Shown here in pieces: positions 40,815-48,709 of a stretch of DNA of 64,000 nt. Made by a program: the position numbers and the translations under genes. The stretch is from Brevibacterium sp. W7.2. Its GTDB lineage: Bacteria > Actinomycetota > Actinomycetes > Actinomycetales > Brevibacteriaceae. The first letter of the stretch is position 1, and every line of letters starts with the position of its first letter. The DNA is taken from positions 496,001 through 560,000 of the forward strand of contig NZ_CP073089.1 in the NCBI RefSeq assembly GCF_018137945.1. The letters are read 5' to 3'. Below the pieces are notes generated by a model. That model was not told the origin of the DNA. It did not search any database and saw only the letters and a list, made by a program, of their open reading frames with translations.

Positions 40815-43195
40815 TCCTGCGTGCCGGCGCCGGGGCCGGGGTAGCCGGGCCACGGGTCGCCCGGCTGGTAGTCCTGCGGGTAGCACATGCCGGCCGCGTT
40901 CGGTTCGCCCGGCACGGTCTCCGGGGTGGGCTCGGCGGTCGCGCCGTCGCCGGCGGGCGCCTCGGTGCCGGTCTCCGTGTCCTGGGAGTCGTCGGTGGTC
41001 CCGGAATCGGTGGTGTCCTCGCCGGCGTCGGAGCCGTTGTTCTGGGAGGGATCGTTCGTCGGCTGCGGGGTCTCGGCGCCGTCGGAGGCACCCTGGATCT
41101 CGCCCTGGATCCACTGGTGGAGGACGTCGAAGTCCGGGTCGTAGGTGGGGGTGACGTCGTTGTTGATCTGGACGGTGGTGACGTCGCCCTTCTGCATCGC
41201 GACGGCGAGTTCGATGAACGCGGGGATCTCGTTCTGCGGGATCGACGTCGCGATGTTCTTCGTCGCCGACCCGGCGAGCTTCGGGTAGGCCGCGGCGAGT
41301 TCCTGCGGGTCGATCTGCTCGAGGGTCGTCTTGAGCATCCGCTGCTGACGGCACATGCGGTCGTAGTTGTCGCTGCCTTCGCGGGAGCGGACGTACCAGA
41401 GGGCCTTCTTGCCCTTGAGGTTCTGCGGGCCCGGATCGATCCAGCCGAAGACCTTGTTCGGCACGCCCGACATCGATTTGCCGCCGCCCATCGGGATGGG
41501 GCGTTCGACGTCGATGTTGACTCCGCCGATCGCGTCGACGACGTCTTCGAAGCCGGCCATGTCGACCGAGGCCCAGTAGTCGAGGTTGAGGCCCAGCGAG
41601 CCTTCGACGGCGGCCATCGTCGCCGTCATGCCGGGTTCGAGGCCGTTCGTCTCGCCGACAGCGTCGGGGTTCTCCTCGCCCCACTGCCAGACGGCGTTGA
41701 TGAGGTCGACGGAGGAGTCGCCGGTGGGGCGGAACCCGTCGGGCCAGGCCTGGGCTTCGGGGCTGTCCGCGGGGAAGATCGGGAACGCGAGGTTGCGGGG
41801 CACGGAGATGAGCGCGGCGTTGCCGGTCTTCGTGTCGATCGAGGCGACGAGCATCGTGTCCGGGCGGGTGCCGGTGCGGTCGTCGCCGTTGTCGCGGCCG
41901 ATGAGGAAGACGTTGATGAACGGCTTGTCCTTCCACAGCTCCTGCGCGTCGAGGGTCCTGCCGGTGCTCGCGCCGAAGAGGCTGGCGATCGTGTCGGCCT
42001 GGACGCGGGCGTAGACGGAGCCGATGCCGAAGGGAATGCCGATGATGAGGACGAGGGAGACGACGAGGAGGCCGGACATCCGGTTCTGCCACGGCGCATA
42101 CCGGTGGCCCTTGCGCAGGCCGAGGTGGGAGATGACGATGACGACGATCCAGATGAGACCGACGAGGACCGCGCCGATCGCGAGGACGTTGAGCAGCGTC
42201 GGGGTGGCGATGATCGTGGCGACCGCGTGGACGGGTCCCTTGATGAGGAGGTAGCCGATCGCGACGAGGATCGTGAGGACGAAACCGCCGAAGACGATGA
42301 GGCCGAGCGGCCGGAACTTCGTCCGCAGCAGGCCGACACCGGGCAGGAGCGTGCTCAGCGAGGTCCATCCGACGAGTGAGGGGAATCCCTCGCCGAGGCG
42401 GGAGGAATGACGGCGGGCCCGTGCCGGTCCGCGGGTGGCCGGGGACGCGTCCCCTGACTGGGCGTCGTCGGCCGCGGCGTTCGCGTTCGGTGCCGACGCC
42501 GAGGCGGTGGCGGCGTGTGATCGAGGACTGCCGACTGATCCGGCTGCTGCGGCTGCGGCAGCGCCAGCGCCGGTGCGGCGGCGGTCGCTGTCCGTGCGGC
42601 GACGGTCATCGTCGCCGGCGGCGCGGTGCGCCTGATCTTGCGCGGAAGAGTGCTCCTGACCGGCAGGCGGCTGGTGTGCTGCGGGGGACTGCTGGTCGGT
42701 GGGAGTCTGCTGGGCGGCTGCGGCGACACCGGCGGCGCTGGCGCCGCTTGCCGCGGCGGCGCGCAGCATCCGTGCTTCACGCCGTGTGCGAGGGGCGACG
42801 GGGCGCGGGGTCGGCGCCTTCGAGTCGCCGCGATGGTCGGAGTTCCGCGGGGATTCTGAGCTGTGGCGGTCGGTCCCGCGATTGTTGCCGCGTGTCTCGG
42901 AGCTGCGGCCGCGGGAGTCGTCGGCGCGGCCGGAGGAGGGGACATCTGCGGGGGAGTTGCTGCGTCGCGACTGATTGAGCGAGAGGTTCGGAGCGTCCTT
43001 GTGCGCAGCGGACGGAGGCTGTGGGGGAGAGGCTGGGGTGTTCGGCGACGGAGCGGAACCGGAATTCTCGGTCGAGCTGGCGGCGGCTTCACCGCGGAAA
43101 CGGGGACGGGACGAGGCACGGAGACGGCGACCGGCGGAGGAGGAATCAGGGTCGCTCCCCTGAGGTCCTCTCTTGTCAGGGGGAAACTCTGGCAA
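40811..43195 (-). CDS. LytR-CpsA-Psr (LCP) family protein
   Basis: Membrane-bound phosphotransferase family that attaches wall polymers (teichoic acid, arabinogalactan or capsule) from lipid carriers to peptidoglycan. 794 aa: a ~230-residue disordered Ser/Ala/Arg/Pro cytoplasmic head, about four transmembrane helices (near residues 270-395), then the LCP catalytic domain with FINVFLIGRDNGDDRTGTRPDT, DTMLVASIDTKTGNAALISVPRNL, GVNIDVERPI and LWYVRSREGSDNYDRMCRQQ arginines, and an acidic Thr/Asp/Glu tail. TTG start, supported by AAGGAG eight bases upstream and the sequence MPEFPPDKRG. Translationally coupled to the FAD protein downstream. Confidence 0.92.
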   Translation of the reverse strand: MPEFPPDKRGPQGSDPDSSSAGRRLRASSRPRFRGEAAASSTENSGSAPSPNTPASPPQPPSAAHKDAPNLSLNQSRRSNSPADVPSSGRADDSRGRSSETRGNNRGTDRHSSESPRNSDHRGDSKAPTPRPVAPRTRREARMLRAAAASGASAAGVAAAAQQTPTDQQSPAAHQPPAGQEHSSAQDQAHRAAGDDDRRRTDSDRRRTGAGAAAAAAAGSVGSPRSHAATASASAPNANAAADDAQSGDASPATRGPARARRHSSRLGEGFPSLVGWTSLSTLLPGVGLLRTKFRPLGLIVFGGFVLTILVAIGYLLIKGPVHAVATIIATPTLLNVLAIGAVLVGLIWIVVIVISHLGLRKGHRYAPWQNRMSGLLVVSLVLIIGIPFGIGSVYARVQADTIASLFGASTGRTLDAQELWKDKPFINVFLIGRDNGDDRTGTRPDTMLVASIDTKTGNAALISVPRNLAFPIFPADSPEAQAWPDGFRPTGDSSVDLINAVWQWGEENPDAVGETNGLEPGMTATMAAVEGSLGLNLDYWASVDMAGFEDVVDAIGGVNIDVERPIPMGGGKSMSGVPNKVFGWIDPGPQNLKGKKALWYVRSREGSDNYDRMCRQQRMLKTTLEQIDPQELAAAYPKLAGSATKNIATSIPQNEIPAFIELAVAMQKGDVTTVQINNDVTPTYDPDFDVLHQWIQGEIQGASDGAETPQPTNDPSQNNGSDAGEDTTDSGTTDDSQDTETGTEAPAGDGATAEPTPETVPGEPNAAGMCYPQDYQPGDPWPGYPGPGAGTQE

Positions 43196-43556
43196 GTTCT
43201 CTACTCCTTGTTGCTCTTCTCGTACGTCGCATCTCGGGCCCTTGACGCCTGGTCAGCGGCGCAGACGTACCCAGCGATGTGCGAACGAATGGGGCGTGTC
43301 GAAGCGCAGATCACGGGTCACATCACTATGATTTTACGCCGGTACATTGATGAATGCTGGTATTCGGATCAGCGATGACCTGGGAAACTGCCTCAACGTG
43401 CGGCATCTCGGGCGATCTGAGGTCAGCTCGTATGATCAAGGCCACTCCGTGCGCGCGAACTTTGCTCTCGGAGCTTCCTTTCGCATAGGCTGGTGCTCGC
43501 AGTCTGAACTGTGGTGCCGAGGTTCGCGGAATGCGCGAGATCTCGGGCCGAAATCT
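43196..43556. other. Intergenic region between LCP and tRNA-Ser(GCU)
   Basis: No supported gene. Contains the ribosome site of the LCP gene at its left end, an AT-rich patch near 43325-43345 that could be its promoter (TAAAAT on the minus strand), and the tRNA promoter at 43462-43491. Confidence 0.5.
43462..43491 (+). promoter_or_regulatory. Promoter of tRNA-Ser(GCU)
   Basis: TTGCTC (43462-43467), 18-bp spacer, TAGGCT (43486-43491), about 65 bp upstream of the tRNA. Confidence 0.5.
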
Positions 43557-43645
43557 GGAGTCGTGGCTGAGCGGCCGAAAGCGTCACCCTGCTAAGGTGA
43601 AGTCCCTTGAACTGGGGACCGTGGGTTCAAATCCCACCGGCTCCG
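43557..43645 (+). tRNA. tRNA-Ser (anticodon GCU)
   Basis: Acceptor GGAGTCG/CGGCTCC (one T-G pair), anticodon stem CACC/GGTG with loop CTGCTAA giving GCT, long variable arm and T arm GTGGGTTCAAATCCCAC. 89 nt, CCA not encoded. Reads AGC/AGU. Confidence 0.97.
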
Positions 43646-43652
43646 CGCTGTG

Positions 43653-43690
43653 ATGTGTCGCGACATCGTTCACTCGATGTCGCGGCACAT
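43653..43690 (+). terminator. Terminator of tRNA-Ser(GCU)
   Basis: Stem ATGTGTCGCGACATCG/CGATGTCGCGGCACAT (one mismatch-type pair), loop TTCACT, followed by TTCTCTTTT. Confidence 0.85.
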
Positions 43691-43710
43691 TTCTCTTTTC
43701 TGACCCGGGT

Positions 43711-43786
43711 ATGTCTCACGACATCGTTCCGGTTCTTCACCTGATGTCTCACGTCATCGTTCAGTCGATGTCTCACGTCATCGTTC
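43711..43786. repeat. Three 19-bp repeats ATGTCTCACGWCATCGTTC
   Basis: Units at 43711-43729, 43744-43762 and 43768-43786; the first differs from the others by one base. The third covers the stop codon of the DHA2 exporter gene. The sequence resembles the neighbouring tRNA terminator arm (CGACATCGTTC) and could also be relics of an insertion-sequence end; origin unresolved. Confidence 0.7.
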
Positions 43787-45370
43787 CGCTGGCTCCTCAG
43801 GCTGCGAACCCGCACGGGCCCTGTCGGTCTCCTGCTCAGGGGTATCGTGCTCGGGGGTGCTCGTCTGCGCTGTTCGCGCGACACGGAGATTCGCACAAAC
43901 GATGAGGGCGGCTGCGCCGACTGCGAGCGCAAAAGTGCCGATCGTCACTGCGCCCTCGAAAGCGCTCGCCTGAGACGCGGTCCACCGTGAAGCGGTGAGC
44001 GATCCGGCGACGGCAGCGGCGATGACCGTGCCGGTCACGGCGATGCCGATGCCCGAGGCGATCTCCTGCGCAGTGTCGTTGAGCGCGGCACCGATCGACG
44101 TCCTGTCCTTCGGCAGACCCCGCATGACGCTGATCGTCGCGGCGATCATCACCACCCGCATGCCGGCGGCGACGAGGACGAGGGATACGGCGATCCACAC
44201 GTAGTGGACGTGCCCGACGGCCGCGTAGAGAACAAGGCCCATGACGACAGCACCGGCGCCGAGGTGCCCGGCCCGTTCCATGCCCACGCGGCGGATGACC
44301 TTGTCGACGAACGGGCCGATGAGGATCATCGTGAGCACCTGGGGGAGTGAGCCGAGCGCGGCCAGGGCCGGCGGCCATCCCCACGCGAGCTGCAGCTGCA
44401 GGGTCACGGTGTAGCCGAGTCCTGCCGTGGCCAGCCCGAGTGCTGCCTGATAGGTCAGGCCCAGCGAGACCGCGGGTCGGCGGATGAGCGCTGGATCGAC
44501 GAGTGGGTGGCTGGTGTGTCGTTCGCGGACGATGAACGCGCCGATCCCGAGCAGTGCTGCGATCGCGATGATCCACGGCCGCGGATCCTGCGCCCCGAGG
44601 TCGACGAACAGGGTGGGCGAGAGCAGGGTCGCAATGACGGCGACAGTGCCAAGAAGCGCGCCGAGGATGTCGATGGGGACGCGATGGAGTTCGGTGGGAT
44701 CGTCGGCGGCGATGCCGAAGCGGACCCCGACGAGCGCGAGCACGGCGATCGGCACATTGATGAGCAGCAGGGCCGGCCACGGTGCGACTGCCAGGAGAAG
44801 GCCGCCCAGCGTCGGGCCGATGGCGAGTCCGACGAGGCCGACCGTGGAGATCAGTGCGGTGGCGCGCACACGCAAGGCATCCTCGTCGAAGAGCCGGAAC
44901 GACAGTGCCATCGCGCCGGGGGCCGTCATTGCGGCGGCGACTCCGATGAGCACGCGCACGACGATGAGCCCGATCGGGGTGGTGACGAGGACGACCGCTG
45001 CGCTCGCGAGCCCGAAGAGGCTCAGACCGATGAGCATGACGCGGCGGCGACCGAACCGGTCGGCGATGGCCCCGAAGGCGAGCATGAGTCCGCCGAAGAC
45101 GAGCGCATAGGCCCCCGACGCCCACTGCAGCTGCGAGGCGTTCGCGGAGAGGTCGGTCGCGATCGTCGGCAGGGCAACATTGAGTACCGAGGTGTCGAGC
45201 ATTTCGATGAGGAAGACGGCAGAGAGCCCGAGGAGGGCGAGCCAAGCGCCGCGCAGGGAGTGCGGGCGTGGATGTGCAGTCGTATCGGGATCTGCGGTCT
45301 GGTTGGGAGCTGAGGTCGGTGAGGTCGGCGGCGGGGTGAGTGGACGCTGCTTATTGGATCGTTGTTCCAT
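43778..45370 (-). CDS. MFS multidrug exporter, DHA2 (14-helix) family
   Basis: 530-aa proton-coupled drug exporter with 14 predicted helices. DHA2 motifs: LDTSVLNVALPTIATDL (motif D1), GAIADRFGRRRVMLIG (motif A), GPTLGGLLL (motif C antiporter signature). An N-terminal Pro/Thr-rich ~38-residue tail and an acidic C-terminal tail are extra. Its promoter has TTGACA, 17 bp, CACTGT and then 6 bases to the ATG, so the mRNA is likely leaderless, and it overlaps a TetR-type operator. Controlled by the divergent TetR gene at 45407. Substrate unknown. Confidence 0.93.
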   Translation of the reverse strand: MEQRSNKQRPLTPPPTSPTSAPNQTADPDTTAHPRPHSLRGAWLALLGLSAVFLIEMLDTSVLNVALPTIATDLSANASQLQWASGAYALVFGGLMLAFGAIADRFGRRRVMLIGLSLFGLASAAVVLVTTPIGLIVVRVLIGVAAAMTAPGAMALSFRLFDEDALRVRATALISTVGLVGLAIGPTLGGLLLAVAPWPALLLINVPIAVLALVGVRFGIAADDPTELHRVPIDILGALLGTVAVIATLLSPTLFVDLGAQDPRPWIIAIAALLGIGAFIVRERHTSHPLVDPALIRRPAVSLGLTYQAALGLATAGLGYTVTLQLQLAWGWPPALAALGSLPQVLTMILIGPFVDKVIRRVGMERAGHLGAGAVVMGLVLYAAVGHVHYVWIAVSLVLVAAGMRVVMIAATISVMRGLPKDRTSIGAALNDTAQEIASGIGIAVTGTVIAAAVAGSLTASRWTASQASAFEGAVTIGTFALAVGAAALIVCANLRVARTAQTSTPEHDTPEQETDRARAGSQPEEPAER

Positions 45371-45405
45371 TCTCTAACAGTGGAACGGTGATCCATTTGT
45401 GTCAA
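45356..45405. promoter_or_regulatory. DHA2 exporter promoter and TetR operator
   Basis: Inverted repeat GGATCGTTGTTCCA (45356-45369) / TGGAACGGTGATCC (45381-45394), 11 of 14 positions complementary, 11-base centre. It covers the -10 (minus-strand CACTGT at 45382-45377) and start codon of the exporter; -35 TTGACA is at 45405-45400. Occupancy would block exporter transcription and sit just upstream of the regulator gene. Confidence 0.65.
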
Positions 45406-45406
45406 G

Positions 45407-46183
45407 ATGGTGAGTATGAATTCCTCTCGACCGTCCGGACGTCGTCCGAAGAGCGATTCGCTGACCCGCTCGGCGATCGTCGCCGCCGCCATCGACCTGC
45501 TCGATGAAGCGGGGGAGCCCGGATTGACCGTGCGGGCGCTCGCGGCGCGCCTGCACACGGGACCCGGATCCATCTACTGGCACGTCGGGGATCGCAGCGG
45601 TCTGCTCGCGCTCGCGTGCGATGCCGTGCTCGCCGCCGCCGCGGAGGAGGCCGGTTCGGCAGGCGAGTCCGGAGTGGCAGGCGAGGGCGGCTCGGCACCG
45701 ACCCCGGAGCCTATCGCCGCCGTTCGAGGGATCGCGGTGAGCCTCTTCGACGCGCTCGACGCGCATCCGTGGGCCGGGGTGATCCTGGCCGGAGCCGCCT
45801 CGGCGCCGAGTCTGCTCACGGCCCTCGATCGCATCGGCACCCTCCTCGACGAGGCGGGGGTGGCCCGAGACGCGCAGTTCTACCAGGCGACGGCGATCCT
45901 CAACTACGTCCTCGGGGTCGCTGCCCAGATGGCACGCAACGCACGGTCCGCGGCCGGAGGGAAGTCGCAGGCCGAATGGCTGGAGAAGCGCGCCGCGGAA
46001 TGGGAGCAGATGGATGACCGGACGCATCCCTTCCTCCACCGCGTGTCCGCAGACTTTCGCGACCACGATGATCGTGAGCAGTTCATCGCCGGCCTCGACC
46101 TGCTGCTTGCCGGGATCGTCGCGTCAGTGCCGGGGTCTAGTCTGGAGCGATCAGCCAACGGGAGTCGGCCGGCGCCCCAGTGA
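45407..46183 (+). CDS. TetR-family regulator of the DHA2 exporter
   Basis: 258-aa regulator with N-terminal HTH (SAIVAAAIDLLDEAGEPGLTVRALAARLHTGPGSIYWHVGDRSGLL, the TetR/AcrR pattern, here with IYWHV as in TetR(B)-like proteins) and a long helical C-terminal ligand domain (TetR_C-type). An Ala/Glu/Gly-rich insert separates helices 4 and 5. Start at ATG 45407 or ATG 45416; neither has a strong ribosome site. Divergent from the exporter gene, with a shared operator in the 36-bp gap. Confidence 0.9.
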   Translation: MVSMNSSRPSGRRPKSDSLTRSAIVAAAIDLLDEAGEPGLTVRALAARLHTGPGSIYWHVGDRSGLLALACDAVLAAAAEEAGSAGESGVAGEGGSAPTPEPIAAVRGIAVSLFDALDAHPWAGVILAGAASAPSLLTALDRIGTLLDEAGVARDAQFYQATAILNYVLGVAAQMARNARSAAGGKSQAEWLEKRAAEWEQMDDRTHPFLHRVSADFRDHDDREQFIAGLDLLLAGIVASVPGSSLERSANGSRPAPQ

Positions 46184-46237
46184 GGCGACGGTCCCGGCGA
46201 CCGAGGGACACGCACGTGAACTGAGAGAGAGTCAATC

Positions 46238-46831
46238 GTGAAGATCATCGTCATCGGAGCCGGAGGTCACGTCGGCGGGGTCGCCGCGGCCGGACTCGCG
46301 GCCCGTGGGCATGAGGTCATTGCCGCGTCCCGCTCCACTGACCCCGGAGTCGATACAGCCGATCCGGAATCGATCCGTTCGTTCCTCGCCGAGGTGGGAC
46401 CGGTCGACGCCATCGTCGTGGCAGCCGGATCCGTGCCCTTCAAGCCGGTCACCGAACTCACGCGAGACGACTACGCCAGTGCCTTCACCTCGAAGGTCCT
46501 CGGGCAGCTAGAATTCGTCACCCAAGGCGTCGACACGGTGCGCGACGGGGGATCGATCACCCTGACGACCGGAGTCCTGTCCCGCGAGTCCGTCCCGACG
46601 GCCGCTGCGGCGGCGATGGCCAACGGGGCAATCGAGTCCTTCGTCATGGCAGCAGCCCCCGAGCTGCCGCGCGGCATCCGGATCAACGCTGTGAGCCCCA
46701 ACGTCCTGGCCAACTCTCCGCACTTCCACGATGCGTTCGCCGGGATGACGCCGGTGTCCGACGAAGAGGTCGCTACCGCGTTCGTGAGGTCCGTCGAAGG
46801 CAACATCACCGGACGCGTCCTCACGGTCTGA
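46238..46831 (+). CDS. Short atypical SDR-family protein lacking the catalytic Tyr
   Basis: 197-aa Rossmann-fold protein of the short SDR subgroup. The cofactor loop is IGAGGHVGGVAA, the NNAG-like strand is VVAAGSVPF, the Ser position is TLTTGVLSRES, but the YxxxK segment is replaced by AAAAAMANGAIESF, so classic SDR catalysis is unlikely; many small members of this group share the change. RIRINAVSPNV-type motif is present as GIRINAVSPNVL. GTG start behind GAGAGAG. Follows the TetR gene by 54 bp and may be part of the same transcript. Function unknown. Confidence 0.88.
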   Translation: MKIIVIGAGGHVGGVAAAGLAARGHEVIAASRSTDPGVDTADPESIRSFLAEVGPVDAIVVAAGSVPFKPVTELTRDDYASAFTSKVLGQLEFVTQGVDTVRDGGSITLTTGVLSRESVPTAAAAAMANGAIESFVMAAAPELPRGIRINAVSPNVLANSPHFHDAFAGMTPVSDEEVATAFVRSVEGNITGRVLTV

Positions 46832-46868
46832 GCTTCGCTGAGATGAGTCGTCAACGAGCGTCCGCGCT

Positions 46869-48599
46869 TCACCGTGCGTGCATCCGCCACCACAGCAGGG
46901 CGACGTGGAGCGCGGTCCGTGACTCGGCATCGTCGAGGGAGACGCCGAGGCGCTCCTCGAGTTTCGCCAACCGCGCGTAGAGGGCGGGGCGGGAGAGGAA
47001 CCCTGCCCGCGCGAGCGCCGACTTGTTCCCTCCGTGGGTGAGGACGAGGTCGAGGAAATCGAGCATCTCGTCATCCCCGTCGAGCAGCGGCCCGAGCTCG
47101 CCCTCGGCGAAGGCCCGCAGGCGCGAGTCCTCACCGAGCACGGCGAGCAGACCGCGCAGCCGCACATCGGCAGAACGGTAGAAGAGCTGCTCGCGGACCT
47201 CGAGCGTCGAGGCCACCTCGGCGACCTGCGCGGCGGTGGGCAGCCTGCCGATGGCCGCGATGAGCGACACGTCGCTGCGTCCGACGCCCACGGTCCACAT
47301 GACATCGAGGTCGGGCATCGCGGAGAACACGCGGTCGAGGACCTTCGTCTCGTCACGACGGCCGGGCAGCGCGAGGATGAGGCCGAACGAACCGGACTGC
47401 AGCTGGGCGGAGACGGCGGCAATGTCGGCCTGAGCGGTCGCCTCAGTGACCTCCGCGATGACAGCGCGCTCCCACAGCTGAATCCGCGTCGGATCGGCCG
47501 CCGGGTCATGGTCGATGCGCACGACGACCGGAACGAGACGGGCTCTCGCGGGCGGATCGAAGCCGAGCGACCGCGCGCGGACCCGCACCTCGTCCTCGTC
47601 GACGTGGCGCGCATCGAGGATCTCCCGGACGAAACCGCTCTGCGCCTGCAGCACGAGGTCACGCTCATCGCGTTCGGCCATCCTGGTGAGCGTGAGCGCC
47701 TGCGCCGCGCGCTCGACGATCTGTTCGACATCCGGCACAGCGGCGTGCGTGATTCCCGGCACGACGAGGCGGCCCCAACGGCGGGCGCGCAGGCCCACGG
47801 GCACCGAATGCCATCGCCTGTCGACACCGAGGTGACCAGCGAGCGCCGACGAGCTCGCACCGAGGCGGTCACCGGACTCCGCGCGGTCACCGGTCTCCGC
47901 GCGTCCGGCGCCGGTCTCGACGACGAGATCCCTCCACTGGGCGGCGAGGGTCTCCGACCCGTCCCCGGCATGGGCGAGGACCCGGTGACCGACGTCCTCG
48001 AGGATGACGGGAGCACCGAGGAGGGCGGCCGTGCGCGCGACGATCACCCCGACCTCGGCCCGCTCGAGACTGAGCTGGGTGTACGTCTCGTGGATCTCCC
48101 GGGCGCGTTCGAGTCGACCGAGCTGCTGGCCGAGCAACGCCCGATGCGCGAGCTCGGTGATGCGGACGAACTTGACCCGACGGCGCAGGCAGATGACGGG
48201 CAGGCTCCGGTCCGCAGCGGCGGCGCGGAGCACCGTGGCGGCGGCGTCATCGGAGGTCGAGTCGTCGTTGACGAGCTCGACGACGACTCCGGCGGCGCCG
48301 GCGTGCTCGAGCTGATCGAGGAACTGCGCCATCGCCGGTGCCGACCGACGGAACGTCTGTGCCGTGGTGAGCACGAGCTCCCCGCCTTCGAGGAACCGTT
48401 CGACCTCGGGCGCATCGGCGATGTGGATCCACCGGACCGGGCGGTCGAGACGCTCGTTGCCGGACAGGATCTCGGGGCCGCCGGAACGGATCTCACCGAA
48501 GCCGAGCACATCGGCGACGACGAGGCCACCGGCTCGGTCGGGCTCAGCCGTCACCGCGGTGTGCCCCGCGCCCAGCTCGTCATCGATCGTCATTGACAC
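46869..48599 (-). CDS. PucR-family transcriptional regulator
   Basis: 576-aa regulator with an N-terminal PucR ligand-sensing domain (VADVLGFGEIRSGGPEILSGNERLDRPVRWIHIADAPEVERFLEGGELVLTT), a central GGDEF-like CdaR region and a C-terminal HTH_30 domain ending SALARAGFLSRPALYARLAKLEERLGVSLDD. PucR proteins control purine, GABA, beta-alanine or amine degradation genes; here the divergent dehydrogenase/aminotransferase pair is the obvious target. GTG at 48599 or ATG at 48593, both six bases after -10-like hexamers, so the mRNA appears leaderless and starts inside a candidate operator. Confidence 0.92.
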   Translation of the reverse strand: MSMTIDDELGAGHTAVTAEPDRAGGLVVADVLGFGEIRSGGPEILSGNERLDRPVRWIHIADAPEVERFLEGGELVLTTAQTFRRSAPAMAQFLDQLEHAGAAGVVVELVNDDSTSDDAAATVLRAAAADRSLPVICLRRRVKFVRITELAHRALLGQQLGRLERAREIHETYTQLSLERAEVGVIVARTAALLGAPVILEDVGHRVLAHAGDGSETLAAQWRDLVVETGAGRAETGDRAESGDRLGASSSALAGHLGVDRRWHSVPVGLRARRWGRLVVPGITHAAVPDVEQIVERAAQALTLTRMAERDERDLVLQAQSGFVREILDARHVDEDEVRVRARSLGFDPPARARLVPVVVRIDHDPAADPTRIQLWERAVIAEVTEATAQADIAAVSAQLQSGSFGLILALPGRRDETKVLDRVFSAMPDLDVMWTVGVGRSDVSLIAAIGRLPTAAQVAEVASTLEVREQLFYRSADVRLRGLLAVLGEDSRLRAFAEGELGPLLDGDDEMLDFLDLVLTHGGNKSALARAGFLSRPALYARLAKLEERLGVSLDDAESRTALHVALLWWRMHAR

Positions 48600-48620
48600 A
48601 GTGTAAATCTAAGCACACTG
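48599..48620. promoter_or_regulatory. Candidate PucR operator and leaderless pucR promoter
   Basis: Inverted repeat CAGTGT (48599-48604) / ACACTG (48615-48620) in the divergent region. On the minus strand TAGATT (48611-48606) and TACACT (48605-48600) each precede a start codon (GTG 48599, ATG 48593) by six bases. Direct repeats TGACACTC/TGACACTG lie just to the right. Confidence 0.5.
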
Positions 48621-48709
48621 AAGCTGACACTCTGACACTGACGGCGCACCGCCTCGGCGACGATGATGAGAGGACGCACCTCTGCTGTCGACGTCGAAGG
48701 AACCCCCTC

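Noticed and set aside
38616..42368. 1250-aa open frame covering the FAD and LCP genes
   Set aside because: The upstream 518 codons are an Arg/Pro/His-rich shadow of the LCP gene; the real start is the GTG at 40814 overlapping the LCP stop.
43711..43786. Short CRISPR-like array
   Set aside because: Only three 19-bp units with 5-14 bp gaps, too small and irregular; no cas genes.
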